Position numbers and translations under genes: made by a program. DNA of 64,000 nucleotides from Lewinella sp. JB7 (lineage in GTDB: Bacteria > Bacteroidota > Bacteroidia > Chitinophagales > Saprospiraceae). The notes below the pieces were generated by a model that was not told the origin of the DNA, did not search any database, and saw only the letters and a list, made by a program, of their open reading frames with translations. Positions 26,039-34,701 of the stretch are shown here, piece by piece. Location of the stretch: positions 1 to 64,000 of the forward strand of contig NZ_JANCTD010000012.1 of assembly GCF_024297185.1 (NCBI RefSeq). Reading direction: 5' to 3'. Positions within the stretch are counted from its first letter, which is position 1. Each line of letters opens with the position of its first letter.

Positions 26039-26628
26039 GCGCGGGATTTAAGGCGGTGACTGTACTTCTTGCGGATCTTGCTGACCTTGGGGGTGATGAC
26101 GAAGCTGCAGTAGCTGTTGCGGTCACCTACCTTGTTGTAGTAGTCCTGGTGGTAAGCTTCCGCCGGATAGAAGGACTGAAAGGGTATGAGTTCGGTGACG
26201 GCGGCCTTACCGTATAGGTCGGGCACGAGCTCGTCCATCAGTTCCTGGGCGGCGTCTTTTTGCTCGTCGCTGGTGTAAAAGACGGCGCTGCGGTACTGGG
26301 GCCCGACGTCATTGCCCTGGCGATTGGGGGTAGTGGGGTCGTGGGCGGCAAAGAATATTTCCAGTATTTCCTTCCGGTCGATGACTTCCGGGTCGAATTC
26401 AAGCAGGATCACCTCGACGTGGTCGGTTCGTTTGGTGCAGACGGCTTCGTAATTGGCCGTTTCCGCCGTTCCGCCCGCGTATCCACTGACGACGCTTTCG
26501 ACGCCCTCGATGTCGAGAAAGACGGCTTCCACGCACCAGAAGCATCCGCCACCGAGAATAATGGTTTCTTTGCGGGGGGTGTTATTCACCTGAGTGACCA
26601 CTTCGCCGAATTGGGGGGAGGTTGACAT
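26035..26628 (-). CDS. msrA: Peptide-methionine (S)-S-oxide reductase
   Basis: MsrA repairs oxidised methionine. The 197-residue protein carries the catalytic GGCFWCVE motif with C29 as nucleophile and C32. GYAGG, the YEAVCTKRTDHVEVI segment, FFAAHDPTTPNRQGNDVG and a C-terminal YCSF segment follow. An in-frame ATG 39 bases upstream exists, but that extension is hydrophobic and atypical. No msrB is fused or adjacent. It is divergent from the large transporter gene with only 45 bases between, and coupled to the FKBP gene. Confidence 0.95.
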   Translation of the reverse strand: MSTSPQFGEVVTQVNNTPRKETIILGGGCFWCVEAVFLDIEGVESVVSGYAGGTAETANYEAVCTKRTDHVEVILLEFDPEVIDRKEILEIFFAAHDPTTPNRQGNDVGPQYRSAVFYTSDEQKDAAQELMDELVPDLYGKAAVTELIPFQSFYPAEAYHQDYYNKVGDRNSYCSFVITPKVSKIRKKYSHRLKSRA

Positions 26629-26673
26629 AAGTATTGGTTTAGGTATTATAAGTGTAGACGTTAACACCTACCT

Positions 26674-29544
26674 ATGCAGCAGGTTCTGAGCAAGCTATTT
26701 CGTGCCCGCCCGGGGGAGTGGGGGGCCGTGCTCTTGCTCCAACTGCTGGTTTTCATCATCATCTGCACGCTGCTGATCGTAAAACCCACGGCCAGCGCGC
26801 TGTTCCTGTCGGAGTACGGAGCGGTAGGACTCCCGTATATCTTCCTGGCCACGGCCCTGTTGGCGGCGGTCGTCAGCACCGGATATTCCGCCGCGCTCAG
26901 GCGGTATAATTTGCTGCAAGTCAGTGTGGTATCTCTGGTGGTTTGTTTGTTTATTTTGCTGGGCTGTGCCGCGTTTATGCGCTTGCCGCCGGCCCGGCCG
27001 ACGGTGGCGATCATCCTGTACCTCTGGACCGCGATCTTCGGGGTCCTGGCCGCTTCCCAATTCTGGATGATGGCCAGTTTCGTATTTGACGTACGACAGG
27101 CAAAACGACTCTTCGGTCTTATCGGAGCCGGGGCTATCGCGGGCGGGATCACCGGGGGCTACATCACCACGCTGTTGGCCCGGGAGATCGGTGCGCGGAA
27201 CCTGATCTTTTTGGCCGCCTCCCTGCTGGTCCCGTGTCTCATGTTGACAGCCTTCGTGTGGCGGCGCTACGTCGCGAAGCGTAAGAGCGTCATCAGCCGG
27301 AAGCGAAAATCAAATACGGACAACAAGCCGCCCCACCGCCTGATTTTGGGCAGCCGCCACCTGTTATTGCTGTGCGGAATCGTGGCCCTGAGCGTAACGG
27401 TCGCCAAGCTGGTGGATTATCAGTTCAGCGTACTGGCCGCGGAGCGCTACGGGGATCAGGACCGTCTGGCCGCCTTCTTCGGTTTCTGGTATTCCACTTT
27501 CAACATCGTGGCGCTAGGCATACAATTGGTGCTAACGCATCGAGTGGTCCAGGGCCTGGGGGTGAGCGGGGCACTGCTGCTGCACCCGGTGGGACTGGGG
27601 CTGGGCGCCGCGGTCATGCTGTTCATGCCCGGACTGAATGCCGCCATCATCAGTCGTTCGGTGGACGGTAGCCTGAAGCAGAGTCTAAGCCGGGCGAGCG
27701 TGGAGATGCTGTTCCTTCCCCTCGACGAGGAAACGAAGAAAAAGGTCAAGACTTACATCGACGTGTTTGTCGACAGTTTGGCGGGTGGACTCGGTGGATT
27801 ACTGCTGATCGCACTCACGCAGATGCTTGGCGTATCCGCTCCGGCAATTAGCTGGTTCGTGCTCCTGCTGGTGGCGGGTTGGATGGTGAGCGTGATTATG
27901 ATCCGGGAAGAATACATCGAGGCCTTCCGCGCCCAGTTGTCCCACCTCAAGCCGAAGGAGCACCGTAGCCGCCTGAAGAGTCACCACCGGAAAGTGATGG
28001 CGGGCTTCCTGCAGGTGCTGGAGGAGGGGCAGATGAGCACCCACGAAAAACAGCTTCTGTACGTACTGGAGCGGACGGATGACCTGAGCAGCGAATCGTT
28101 CCGGGAGCCCGTGCGGAGACTGCTGTCTCACCCGTCGGCAAACGTCCGCTCCCGCGCTCTGCGGAGCCTGTATCTGCAGCCCGGCATCGAACTGATCGAC
28201 GAGGTGCTGCCGCTGCTGCGTGATCCCGACAGGCTGGTTCGCTCGGCGGCCTTCGACTACCTGTTCTCCCGGCCGAAGGAGGTGGGTACCGAAACCCTCG
28301 TCGCTCATCTGGAGGATCCCGACCCCGATATTGCGGGTGCCGCCCTGGTCAGCCTGGCGACCGAGATGGCGGGTAACGACTACGGGCAGCGACAGTGGAA
28401 AGTGAGTCAGCGCCTGCGCCGCCATATACGCCGCCTACCCAACTACCCGGAAGAGGAGCGCACCAAATGGTACCATTACCTGCTCAAGGCGTCCGGACGG
28501 TCCAATACGGCTACCGGACGGGCCTTCATTCAGCGGGCTCTGCTGGAGGAGGATGAAACGATTCTGCGCTACGCCATTCTGGCGGCCGGGGAAAGTCTGC
28601 ACGAAAATTTGATCGTACCCCTGCTGCACCTCATTACGGTGCCAACCATGCGTCCGTTGGTGATCAATGCGCTGGTGCAGTATCAGGGGGGGCTGTTATC
28701 GGTGGTGCCCGGTCTTATTGCATCCAAGGAACTCTCGCTGGAGGAAGTCCGCCGTCTACCTTCGGTCCTGGAAAAGATCGACCGGCAGCAAACGGTGGAC
28801 ATTCTCTTTTCCTTCATCGAGCGTTGGTTTCCGCACGACCTGCCGCTCCGCATGGAGGTCCTGCGAGCCCTGAACGCCGTACGCCGGGATTTTCCCAAGC
28901 GCGGTATGCCCGCCAAGGTGATCTACCGACTCATCGTAGCCGAAGCCCGCACGTTCGAATCCCAGCAGCAACAACTCAACGTTCAGTACGTGCTGTTGCG
29001 CTACACCCGGGGAGAAGACGAACTGGCCTACCGGGAAGCCTACGCGAATCTGCTCCGGCAGCGCATGAACGGCACCTTTAACCGCATGTTTCGGTTACTG
29101 GGGCTGCGGTATCCGCCGGCCGACATCATCCCGGTGCATCTGGCCCTGAACAGCGACACCACCTCGATCCAGGTGAGCGGGATCGAGTTTCTCGACAACC
29201 TGCTCGAACTATCCCTGAAGCGTCTCATCATTCCACTGCTGGATCACCGGCAGCGACAGATCAGCGGGCAGCAGGTGGAGTTCCTGGCCCCGGCGGATAA
29301 CGTTAGCAGCCTGCGGCGACGGGAGTTTAAGTCGCTGCGGCGCAACCTCCGCGGGCGCGATCACCAACTTAAACTGGCTTCCCTGCGTCTGATGTCGACG
29401 CTCGGTGACGCCCAGTACATTCCCGTGCTGGCGCACTACGTCGATGATCCGACGACCTCTCCTAAAGTAAGGGCGGTGGCACAGGAGGCGCTCGAGCACC
29501 TGCGGGTTTCCCTAACGGACACGGAGGTAGGAAACGTCCCGTAA
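26674..29544 (+). CDS. Nucleotide-transporter-like (Npt/ATP-ADP translocase-type) membrane protein fused to HEAT repeats
   Basis: A 956-residue protein. Residues 1-415 hold about 11-12 membrane helices with the start IICTLLIVKPTASALFLSEYG and a DYQFSVLA helix, the pattern of the Npt1/Npt2 ATP/ADP translocase-like branch seen in Bacteroidota. From about 420 to 650 come HEAT-type helical repeats (RRLLSHPSANVRSRALRSLY, LLRDPDRLVRSAAFDYLF), and a last HEAT pair lies near 900-945. The rest is helical. Whether it moves nucleotides is unknown; free-living bacteria are not expected to import ATP. The HEAT part faces the cytoplasm and may bind a partner. It is divergent from msrA and precedes argS by 23 bases. 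Confidence 0.8.
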   Translation: MQQVLSKLFRARPGEWGAVLLLQLLVFIIICTLLIVKPTASALFLSEYGAVGLPYIFLATALLAAVVSTGYSAALRRYNLLQVSVVSLVVCLFILLGCAAFMRLPPARPTVAIILYLWTAIFGVLAASQFWMMASFVFDVRQAKRLFGLIGAGAIAGGITGGYITTLLAREIGARNLIFLAASLLVPCLMLTAFVWRRYVAKRKSVISRKRKSNTDNKPPHRLILGSRHLLLLCGIVALSVTVAKLVDYQFSVLAAERYGDQDRLAAFFGFWYSTFNIVALGIQLVLTHRVVQGLGVSGALLLHPVGLGLGAAVMLFMPGLNAAIISRSVDGSLKQSLSRASVEMLFLPLDEETKKKVKTYIDVFVDSLAGGLGGLLLIALTQMLGVSAPAISWFVLLLVAGWMVSVIMIREEYIEAFRAQLSHLKPKEHRSRLKSHHRKVMAGFLQVLEEGQMSTHEKQLLYVLERTDDLSSESFREPVRRLLSHPSANVRSRALRSLYLQPGIELIDEVLPLLRDPDRLVRSAAFDYLFSRPKEVGTETLVAHLEDPDPDIAGAALVSLATEMAGNDYGQRQWKVSQRLRRHIRRLPNYPEEERTKWYHYLLKASGRSNTATGRAFIQRALLEEDETILRYAILAAGESLHENLIVPLLHLITVPTMRPLVINALVQYQGGLLSVVPGLIASKELSLEEVRRLPSVLEKIDRQQTVDILFSFIERWFPHDLPLRMEVLRALNAVRRDFPKRGMPAKVIYRLIVAEARTFESQQQQLNVQYVLLRYTRGEDELAYREAYANLLRQRMNGTFNRMFRLLGLRYPPADIIPVHLALNSDTTSIQVSGIEFLDNLLELSLKRLIIPLLDHRQRQISGQQVEFLAPADNVSSLRRREFKSLRRNLRGRDHQLKLASLRLMSTLGDAQYIPVLAHYVDDPTTSPKVRAVAQEALEHLRVSLTDTEVGNVP

Positions 29545-29551
29545 AGCATCC

Positions 29552-29559
29552 TATCTTTG
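29552..29559 (+). promoter_or_regulatory. TAnnTTTG -7 element of argS (TATCTTTG)
   Basis: It ends 9 bases before the argS ATG and after the stop of the transporter gene. Confidence 0.55.
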
Positions 29560-29567
29560 CCGGTCTT

Positions 29568-31415
29568 ATGACGCAACAGCTTCCCGAAAAATTAACTTCC
29601 GGTGTGCTCGCCGGCCTGGAAACCCTCTACGGCATCAATGCCGAGGATAAAGACGTAACCCTGCAGTCTACCCGCCGGGAATTCGACGGTGAGTTCACGG
29701 TCGTCACCTTCCCCTTGACCCGGCTGGCCCGCAAAAAGCCCGAGCAGATCGGAGCCGAACTCGGCGAGTACCTGAAGGAAACCTTGCCGGAAGTAAGCGA
29801 CTATAATGTAATCAAGGGATTCCTGAATCTGGTGATCGCCGACCGGTTCTGGATCCAATTTCTCCTAAATACCGCCGCCGCGGATACCTTTGGGATCGCC
29901 GAAAAAACGGACGAACGGGTAGTCGTTGAATTCTCGAGTCCGAATACCAATAAGCCGCTGCACCTCGGTCACGTGCGCAATATTTTGCTGGGGTGGTCGA
30001 CGGCCCAGTTGCTCACGGCGGCCGGCTTTGACGTCAAGAAAGTACAGATCATCAACGACCGGGGGATCGCGATCTGTAAGTCGATGCTTGCCTGGCAACG
30101 CTTCGGTGACGGGGCAACGCCGCAGTCGACCGGTACCAAACCCGATCACTTCGTCGGGGAATACTACGTCCAGTTCGAGCAACGCTTTCAGGAGGAATAC
30201 CGCGCCTGGCAACAAACCCCCGCCGCCGCGGCCATACGCAGTAACGATCCGAAGCAGCGCGACGCGGAGGAGTTTTGGAAATCCTACAAGAACACCTACT
30301 TCAATACGCACAGCGAACTGGGCGCCGCCGCCAAGGAGATGCTTCTCAAGTGGGAGGACGGGGACCCCGAGACCGTGGCGCTATGGAATAAAATGAACGG
30401 CTGGGTGTACGAAGGTTTCGAGGAAACGTACCGCCGGCTGGGGGTAAGCTTCGATAAGCTTTACTACGAGTCACAAACCTACCTGCTCGGTAAGGATATG
30501 GTGGAGGCCGGACTGGAAAAGGGAGCTTTCTACCGCAAGGAAGATGGTTCGGTATTCGCCGATCTCTCCGATGCCAAACTGGATCAGAAAGCCATCCTCC
30601 GCAGCGATGGTACCAGCCTGTACATCACCCAGGACCTGGGCACCGCCCGCCTTCGCTACGATGATTTCGGGGCGAAGCGAATGGTCTATACCGTAGCCGA
30701 TGAGCAGAATTACCACTTTCAGGTCCTGTTCGAACTCCTGAAGCGACTGGAAGAGCCCTACGCGGACGGACTATTCCACCTTAGCTATGGCATGGTGGAC
30801 TTACCGACGGGACGCATGAAGAGCCGCGAAGGGACGGTAGTCGATGCCGACGACCTGATGGATGAGGTCATTCAGGAGGCCTACCAGTCCAGCCTGGAAC
30901 GCGAGGCCACCAGCGAGCTCAGTGAAGAAGAGCGCCGGGAAATCATTCGCAAAGTCGGAATGGCCGCGCTGAAGTTTCAGATCATCAAGGTGGGCCCCCA
31001 GAAGCGTATGACCTTCGACCCGAAGGAAAGCGTGGACCTCCAGGGACAGACCGGACCGTACGTGCAAAACGCCTACGTGCGTACCCGGGCCGTGTGGCGT
31101 AAGGCCGGTGACCGTGACCTTTCCGCAGCCGCCGAATACACCCAACTCGAACCCGCCGAGCGGGAACTGATCAGTCATCTTTACGCATATCCTACGCTCC
31201 TGCGCGACGCCGCCCAGCAGTACGACCCTTCCGTGGTAGCTATGTACTGCTACGAACTCGCCAAGCACCTCCACAAATTCTGGCACGACGTCAGCATCCT
31301 GAATGCGGACTCCGAGGCCGCCATCGCCTTCCGGCTCAGTCTCTGCCGCGCCGTTGGCAACGTGCTGAAGTCGGGAATGAATATTCTGGGCATTGAGATG
31401 CCGGAGAGGATGTAG
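29568..31415 (+). CDS. argS: Arginyl-tRNA synthetase
   Basis: A class I synthetase of 615 residues that charges tRNA(Arg). The N-terminal additional domain spans residues 1-110. The HIGH motif is HLGH at 132-135 in SSPNTNKPLHLGHVRN, followed by the family signature GDRG-like NDRGIAICKSM. The KMSKS-equivalent is MKSREGT near residue 417. The anticodon-binding helical domain with QTGPYVQNAYVRTR ends the protein. It has its own -7 box and is followed directly by a repeat array, not by another gene. Confidence 0.97.
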   Translation: MTQQLPEKLTSGVLAGLETLYGINAEDKDVTLQSTRREFDGEFTVVTFPLTRLARKKPEQIGAELGEYLKETLPEVSDYNVIKGFLNLVIADRFWIQFLLNTAAADTFGIAEKTDERVVVEFSSPNTNKPLHLGHVRNILLGWSTAQLLTAAGFDVKKVQIINDRGIAICKSMLAWQRFGDGATPQSTGTKPDHFVGEYYVQFEQRFQEEYRAWQQTPAAAAIRSNDPKQRDAEEFWKSYKNTYFNTHSELGAAAKEMLLKWEDGDPETVALWNKMNGWVYEGFEETYRRLGVSFDKLYYESQTYLLGKDMVEAGLEKGAFYRKEDGSVFADLSDAKLDQKAILRSDGTSLYITQDLGTARLRYDDFGAKRMVYTVADEQNYHFQVLFELLKRLEEPYADGLFHLSYGMVDLPTGRMKSREGTVVDADDLMDEVIQEAYQSSLEREATSELSEEERREIIRKVGMAALKFQIIKVGPQKRMTFDPKESVDLQGQTGPYVQNAYVRTRAVWRKAGDRDLSAAAEYTQLEPAERELISHLYAYPTLLRDAAQQYDPSVVAMYCYELAKHLHKFWHDVSILNADSEAAIAFRLSLCRAVGNVLKSGMNILGIEMPERM

Positions 31416-32110
31416 GGGAGGGGGTATTAGGCGGTTAGGCTGTTAGTCGTTTAGGGGGTAGTTGGTAATGTGGTAGTCGGTAATTTGGTACGTGGTAGTA
31501 AGCGGGCGGGGGCTGGTAGAATGTGGGGGGTAGTTGTTTAGGCTGTTAGTCGTTTAGAGGGTAGTTGGTAGTGTGGTAGTCGGTAATTTGGTACATGGTA
31601 GTTAGCGGGCGGGGGCTGGTAGAATGTGGGGGGTAGTCGTTTGGCTGTTAGTCATTTAGGGGGTAGTTGGTAGTGTGGTAGTTGGTAGTTTGGTACGTGG
31701 TAGTAAGCAGGGCGGGGGCTGGTAGAATGTGGGGGTAGTCGTTTAGGCTGTTAGTCATTTAGGGGGTAGTTGGTAATGTGGTACTTGGTCCTGAGCGGGC
31801 GCGGATTCATAGCAGGTTGCGGGTAGCCAGTCAGTAATATGGTAGTCGGTAGCTGGTAGTAAGTAGAGCGAGGGCTGGTAGTATTTGGTGGATAGTCGTA
31901 TTGGCTGTGAGCAGGTGATGTGGTAGTCGGTAATGTGGTACTTGGTCCTGAGCGGGCGCGGATTCATAGCAGGTTGCGGGTAGCCAGTCAGTAATGTAGT
32001 AGTCGGTAGCTGGTAGTAAGTAGGGCGAGGGCTGGTAGTATCTGGCGGATAGTCATTTAGGCTGGAAGAAGGTGCTGAATTGGAACGTTCTCCGAGCCGG
32101 GTAGTGTGCT
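31416..32110. repeat. GT-rich repeat array downstream of argS
   Basis: Four imperfect units begin GGCTGTTAG at 31438, 31541, 31643 and 31746, a period of 102-103 bases, built from short blocks such as GGTAGTTGGTA and GGTAGTCGGTAAT. A second, longer unit (period 157) starts GTACTTGGTCCTGAGCGGG at 31781 and 31938 with over 50 identical bases. Units abut without unique spacers, so this is not a CRISPR. Translations give only TYR/HIS/THR-rich strings typical of repeat noise. Confidence 0.85.
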
Positions 32111-32167
32111 AGCTAGTTCTTTGGCAAGATTAGACCCCGAGCTGAGTCGACAACTTTCACTTGCACT

Positions 32168-32227
32168 ATGCAGCGATCAAGCAGAAGATTAGCTGTCCTG
32201 CTGCTTGCTGTAGTCACTTCTGCCTAA
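32168..32227 (+). pseudogene. Possible remnant of an exported-protein gene
   Basis: A 19-codon frame gives MQRSSRRLAVLLLAVVTSA and then TAA: a complete signal-peptide shape with no mature protein. Downstream, another frame near 32280-32330 reads LTEKIEKQINPCGIF before the repeats resume. It could be a gene destroyed by the repeat array, or chance. Confidence 0.25.
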
Positions 32228-32410
32228 GTGATAAATGTGGCGAGCGAAGCCCTAAAGGAAAGAGGCACTTTGGGTACGCTGACCGAAAAAATTGAGAAGC
32301 AGATCAACCCGTGCGGAATTTTCCCTCGTCTCCGAGCAGTACTTCGAACCTGGCAACGGCGAGTCGGTCAACGTGAATCGGACCGGGACAGCAGCTAGTC
32401 CGATAGCCGG

Positions 32411-32465
32411 TAACCAAACTACCACACTACCACACTACCACACTACCACACTACCACACTACCAA
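32411..32465 (+). repeat. CCACACTA octamer tandem array
   Basis: The unit ACTACCAC is repeated about five times with little change. It is the reverse complement of the GTGTGGTAGT-type blocks left of it, so the two arrays face opposite ways. Confidence 0.85.
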
Positions 32466-32502
32466 AAACAAGCTAAACCACCTACCAGCGAGCCCCGCGA
32501 GC

Positions 32503-32534
32503 GGACTAACAGACTAATAGACTAACAGACTAAC
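32503..32534 (+). repeat. Decamer tandem array at the 3' end of the Fpg gene
   Basis: GACTAACA/GACTAATA units run about three and a half times. They resemble, inverted, the GGCTGTTAGTCGTTTAG blocks that follow argS. The array reaches into the last codons of the Fpg-type gene. Confidence 0.75.
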
Positions 32535-33324
32535 CCACCTCCTCCTGCCACCCCTCCACGTAGTACGTCGTCCGCCCGGCCACTTTGGTGATCTTGACCA
32601 CTCCGACGCCCTCCGGTCCCGGTTTTCCTTCCTCCCGCCACACGTGCCAGAACCAGTTTTCGGGATAGTTCTTGTAGTACGGCGCGTTCTCCGTCCCGTA
32701 GGTCATTACCGCCACGGTTTCGGCGTGCAGGGTTAACAGTTGATCGTCCGATAGGGCGCTGATGCGGGATGCGGGGTGAATGCGCGTGCGGTAGCAAATT
32801 TCATCCGCGTAGAGATTGCCGACGCCGGCAAGGATTGATTGGTTGAGCAAGACCCCCTTGACGCTGGTTTTTCGTCCCCTTACGGAGTCAAGCCAGGTTT
32901 CCCGGGTGATGTCGAGCGCATCGGGGCCGAGTTTTATCTCCCGGATGTAGGCGTCCCGATCATGGAGGTAGAGAATGCGGGCAAACTTACGCGGATCGTC
33001 GAATCCCAGAATATTTCCGTCGGCAAAGTGCAGGGCGAACCGTTCGTACTTATGACGATCCACGGCGTCCTGGTACAGGTGAAGGTCGCCCGTCATGCCG
33101 AAGTGAAGGAGCAGCGCATGGCCGTTGTCAAGATCGGCGAAGAGGTACTTTCCCCTGCGTAGGCTGCCCGTGATCCGCCGTCCGGTAAGTGCATCGGTGA
33201 AGGCGGGGCCGGACAGGTTGCGGATGATGTAGTCGTCGTGCACGCGCACGTCCGCGATCGTCTGTCCCGTCGCCGCGGCGTCGAAGTAAAGTTTGAAATT
33301 GTGGACTTCCGGTAACTCGGGCAT
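32530..33324 (-). CDS. Fpg/Nei-family DNA glycosylase with a cysteine-free finger
   Basis: A 264-residue base-excision enzyme. The N-terminus PELPEV supplies the catalytic P2 and E3, K59 sits in RRGKYLF, and the helix-two-turn-helix is NQSILAGVGNLYADEICY (about 161-178). The C-terminal hairpin (about 230-262) keeps the DNA-contacting R251 in KVAGRTTYYVEG but has none of the four Cys that bind zinc in Fpg and Nei. It therefore looks like a zincless finger of the NEIL1 kind. It should remove oxidised purines or pyrimidines; which is uncertain, so no symbol is given. It is last in a four-gene minus-strand operon, with repeats at its 3' end. Confidence 0.88.
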   Translation of the reverse strand: MPELPEVHNFKLYFDAAATGQTIADVRVHDDYIIRNLSGPAFTDALTGRRITGSLRRGKYLFADLDNGHALLLHFGMTGDLHLYQDAVDRHKYERFALHFADGNILGFDDPRKFARILYLHDRDAYIREIKLGPDALDITRETWLDSVRGRKTSVKGVLLNQSILAGVGNLYADEICYRTRIHPASRISALSDDQLLTLHAETVAVMTYGTENAPYYKNYPENWFWHVWREEGKPGPEGVGVVKITKVAGRTTYYVEGWQEEVG

Positions 33325-33375
33325 TCTTCCAGCGCTTTAGGGGGCACAACGGCGGGAAGGCCGGCGGGTTGCGAC

Positions 33376-34272
33376 TTAGCGCAGACCAAACAACCGCTCT
33401 TCGATGATCCAGTAACCCTCGTTGTAGGCACCGAACTTGGCGAAAAAAGCGCCTACTCCGGGAAGCTCGGATCCTTCGAAGTCAAATACGGCTCCCGCGG
33501 TCCCCGCCCGCTCCCGCATCACGAGAGCCAGCAGACGACTCATACCCCGCCGCTTGCGCCCCAGAGGAGTAGAGGCGGCCGCCAAATTGATGGTACGCCC
33601 CCCGAGTTCCGGATAAAAACCTACGGCGAGCAACTCTTGATTCTCGTAAAGCGCGTAGGAGGAACCATATCCCCGGTCCGTTGCGGTAGCGATCAACTTC
33701 TCCAACACGGTAAAGTGAGCGGACCGTAGGCCATCCCGGCCGGCCAGTTCCCGGCGGGACACCGCGACCAAGTCTGCCGGAGTAATGGGTACGAGTCTGT
33801 CGCTTTCGCACTTCCGCAAGTACGCCTGGAGCTTTCTGGGAAAAGCATTTGCCAATTCGGTGAACGGCCGCTCGAGTCCGAGTACGTAGTTGACCCGCCG
33901 CCGTCGGGAGAATCGCTCCGGGATGGCACGTTCGGGCAGGTCGGGCCGCAGCGGGAGCGCTAGTTGAAAGGAGCGGGGAATGGCATCCAGTAGGGCACGG
34001 ACGATATCCGGATCCCCGGAGCCGAAGGGACCAAGCTGCTGAGTGTAGGCAGGGCGCAGGATGGCCGGCAGGAATCCAAACCGGTGCAGACGGGGCAGGG
34101 GAAGCACGGCGAGGTAATCACCATAGACCAGGCCGTCCCAGCACCCGTCGGTTACCGTGTCGAGCCACCAGCTCAGCGCGTAAGGTAGGGGGCGGGCGTC
34201 GTTGGTGACGGTGTGGTCCCAGCGGAGGTTGTCTATGCGGTCGCGCCGCAGAAGGCGTACGGGCGGCGGCAA
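33376..34272 (-). CDS. GNAT/FemAB-like acyltransferase-type protein
   Basis: A protein of about 298 residues resembling the Bacteroidota proteins of the GNAT/FemX-like fold. An N-terminal lobe contains VYGDYLAVLPLPRLHRFGF and YTQQLGPFG. A second lobe with SYALYENQELLAVGFYPELGGRTINL and a C-terminal helix-strand follow. This is the pattern of peptidoglycan-bridge or aminoacyl-transferring enzymes, but the substrate cannot be named. No ATG is near the family start; TTG at 34272, 3 bases after the preceding stop, is the best start codon. Confidence 0.65.
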   Translation of the reverse strand: MPPPVRLLRRDRIDNLRWDHTVTNDARPLPYALSWWLDTVTDGCWDGLVYGDYLAVLPLPRLHRFGFLPAILRPAYTQQLGPFGSGDPDIVRALLDAIPRSFQLALPLRPDLPERAIPERFSRRRRVNYVLGLERPFTELANAFPRKLQAYLRKCESDRLVPITPADLVAVSRRELAGRDGLRSAHFTVLEKLIATATDRGYGSSYALYENQELLAVGFYPELGGRTINLAAASTPLGRKRRGMSRLLALVMRERAGTAGAVFDFEGSELPGVGAFFAKFGAYNEGYWIIEERLFGLR

Positions 34273-34275
34273 GGC

Positions 34276-34701
34276 TTACTGGGCTTCCTCCTGCAACCTG
34301 CCGCGTACGTACTCGGAGTACCGTTGCTGACGGAACTGCCGCCACCGCTCGTAGTTTTTAGGGAAGCGCCCGAGTTCCGCCTTAAAATTCTGGAAGGGAT
34401 TCGGCCGCTTGAGGGCGTAACTGAGTGCCTGCCACAGTTCTTGGTTGCGTACCCGGTCGGTGAAGGCGGCCATGACCTTAATGGCTTCCGGAGCCGTCAT
34501 ACGCTCGATGTGGATGTAGGCGTCGGGGTCGATACTGACGTCCTGCATCACCGCTTCGAAGACTTCGGGATCGGCCCGGACGTTGCGTTCCGGGTCGTCG
34601 GCGATGAGCATCCGGCCGTGTTCGCGGTGGACGTACACTTCCATGCCCCGGCGTATGGCGGTAGCCGCTTCGTTAATATCGTGATCGTTCAGTTGGATCA
34701 T
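34276..34701 (-). CDS. UPF0158 family protein
   Basis: A 141-residue cytosolic protein with the UPF0158 outline: an N-terminal short domain, ERMTAPEAIKVMAAFTDRV and a helical C-terminal half with LWQALSYALKRPNPFQNFKAEL. The family has no established function. Its ATG overlaps the stop of the SMP-30-like gene (ATGA), and the next gene begins 3 bases after its stop, so translation is probably coupled through the operon. Confidence 0.85.
   Translation of the reverse strand: MIQLNDHDINEAATAIRRGMEVYVHREHGRMLIADDPERNVRADPEVFEAVMQDVSIDPDAYIHIERMTAPEAIKVMAAFTDRVRNQELWQALSYALKRPNPFQNFKAELGRFPKNYERWRQFRQQRYSEYVRGRLQEEAQ

Noticed and set aside
31755-32525. Open frames of about 70 codons within the repeats
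   Set aside because: Their translations (YHITDYHIT, TTTLPHYHTT) are simply the repeat blocks read as protein.
31416-32534. CRISPR array
   Set aside because: Repeat units adjoin each other without unique spacers, vary in length, and no cas gene is present.
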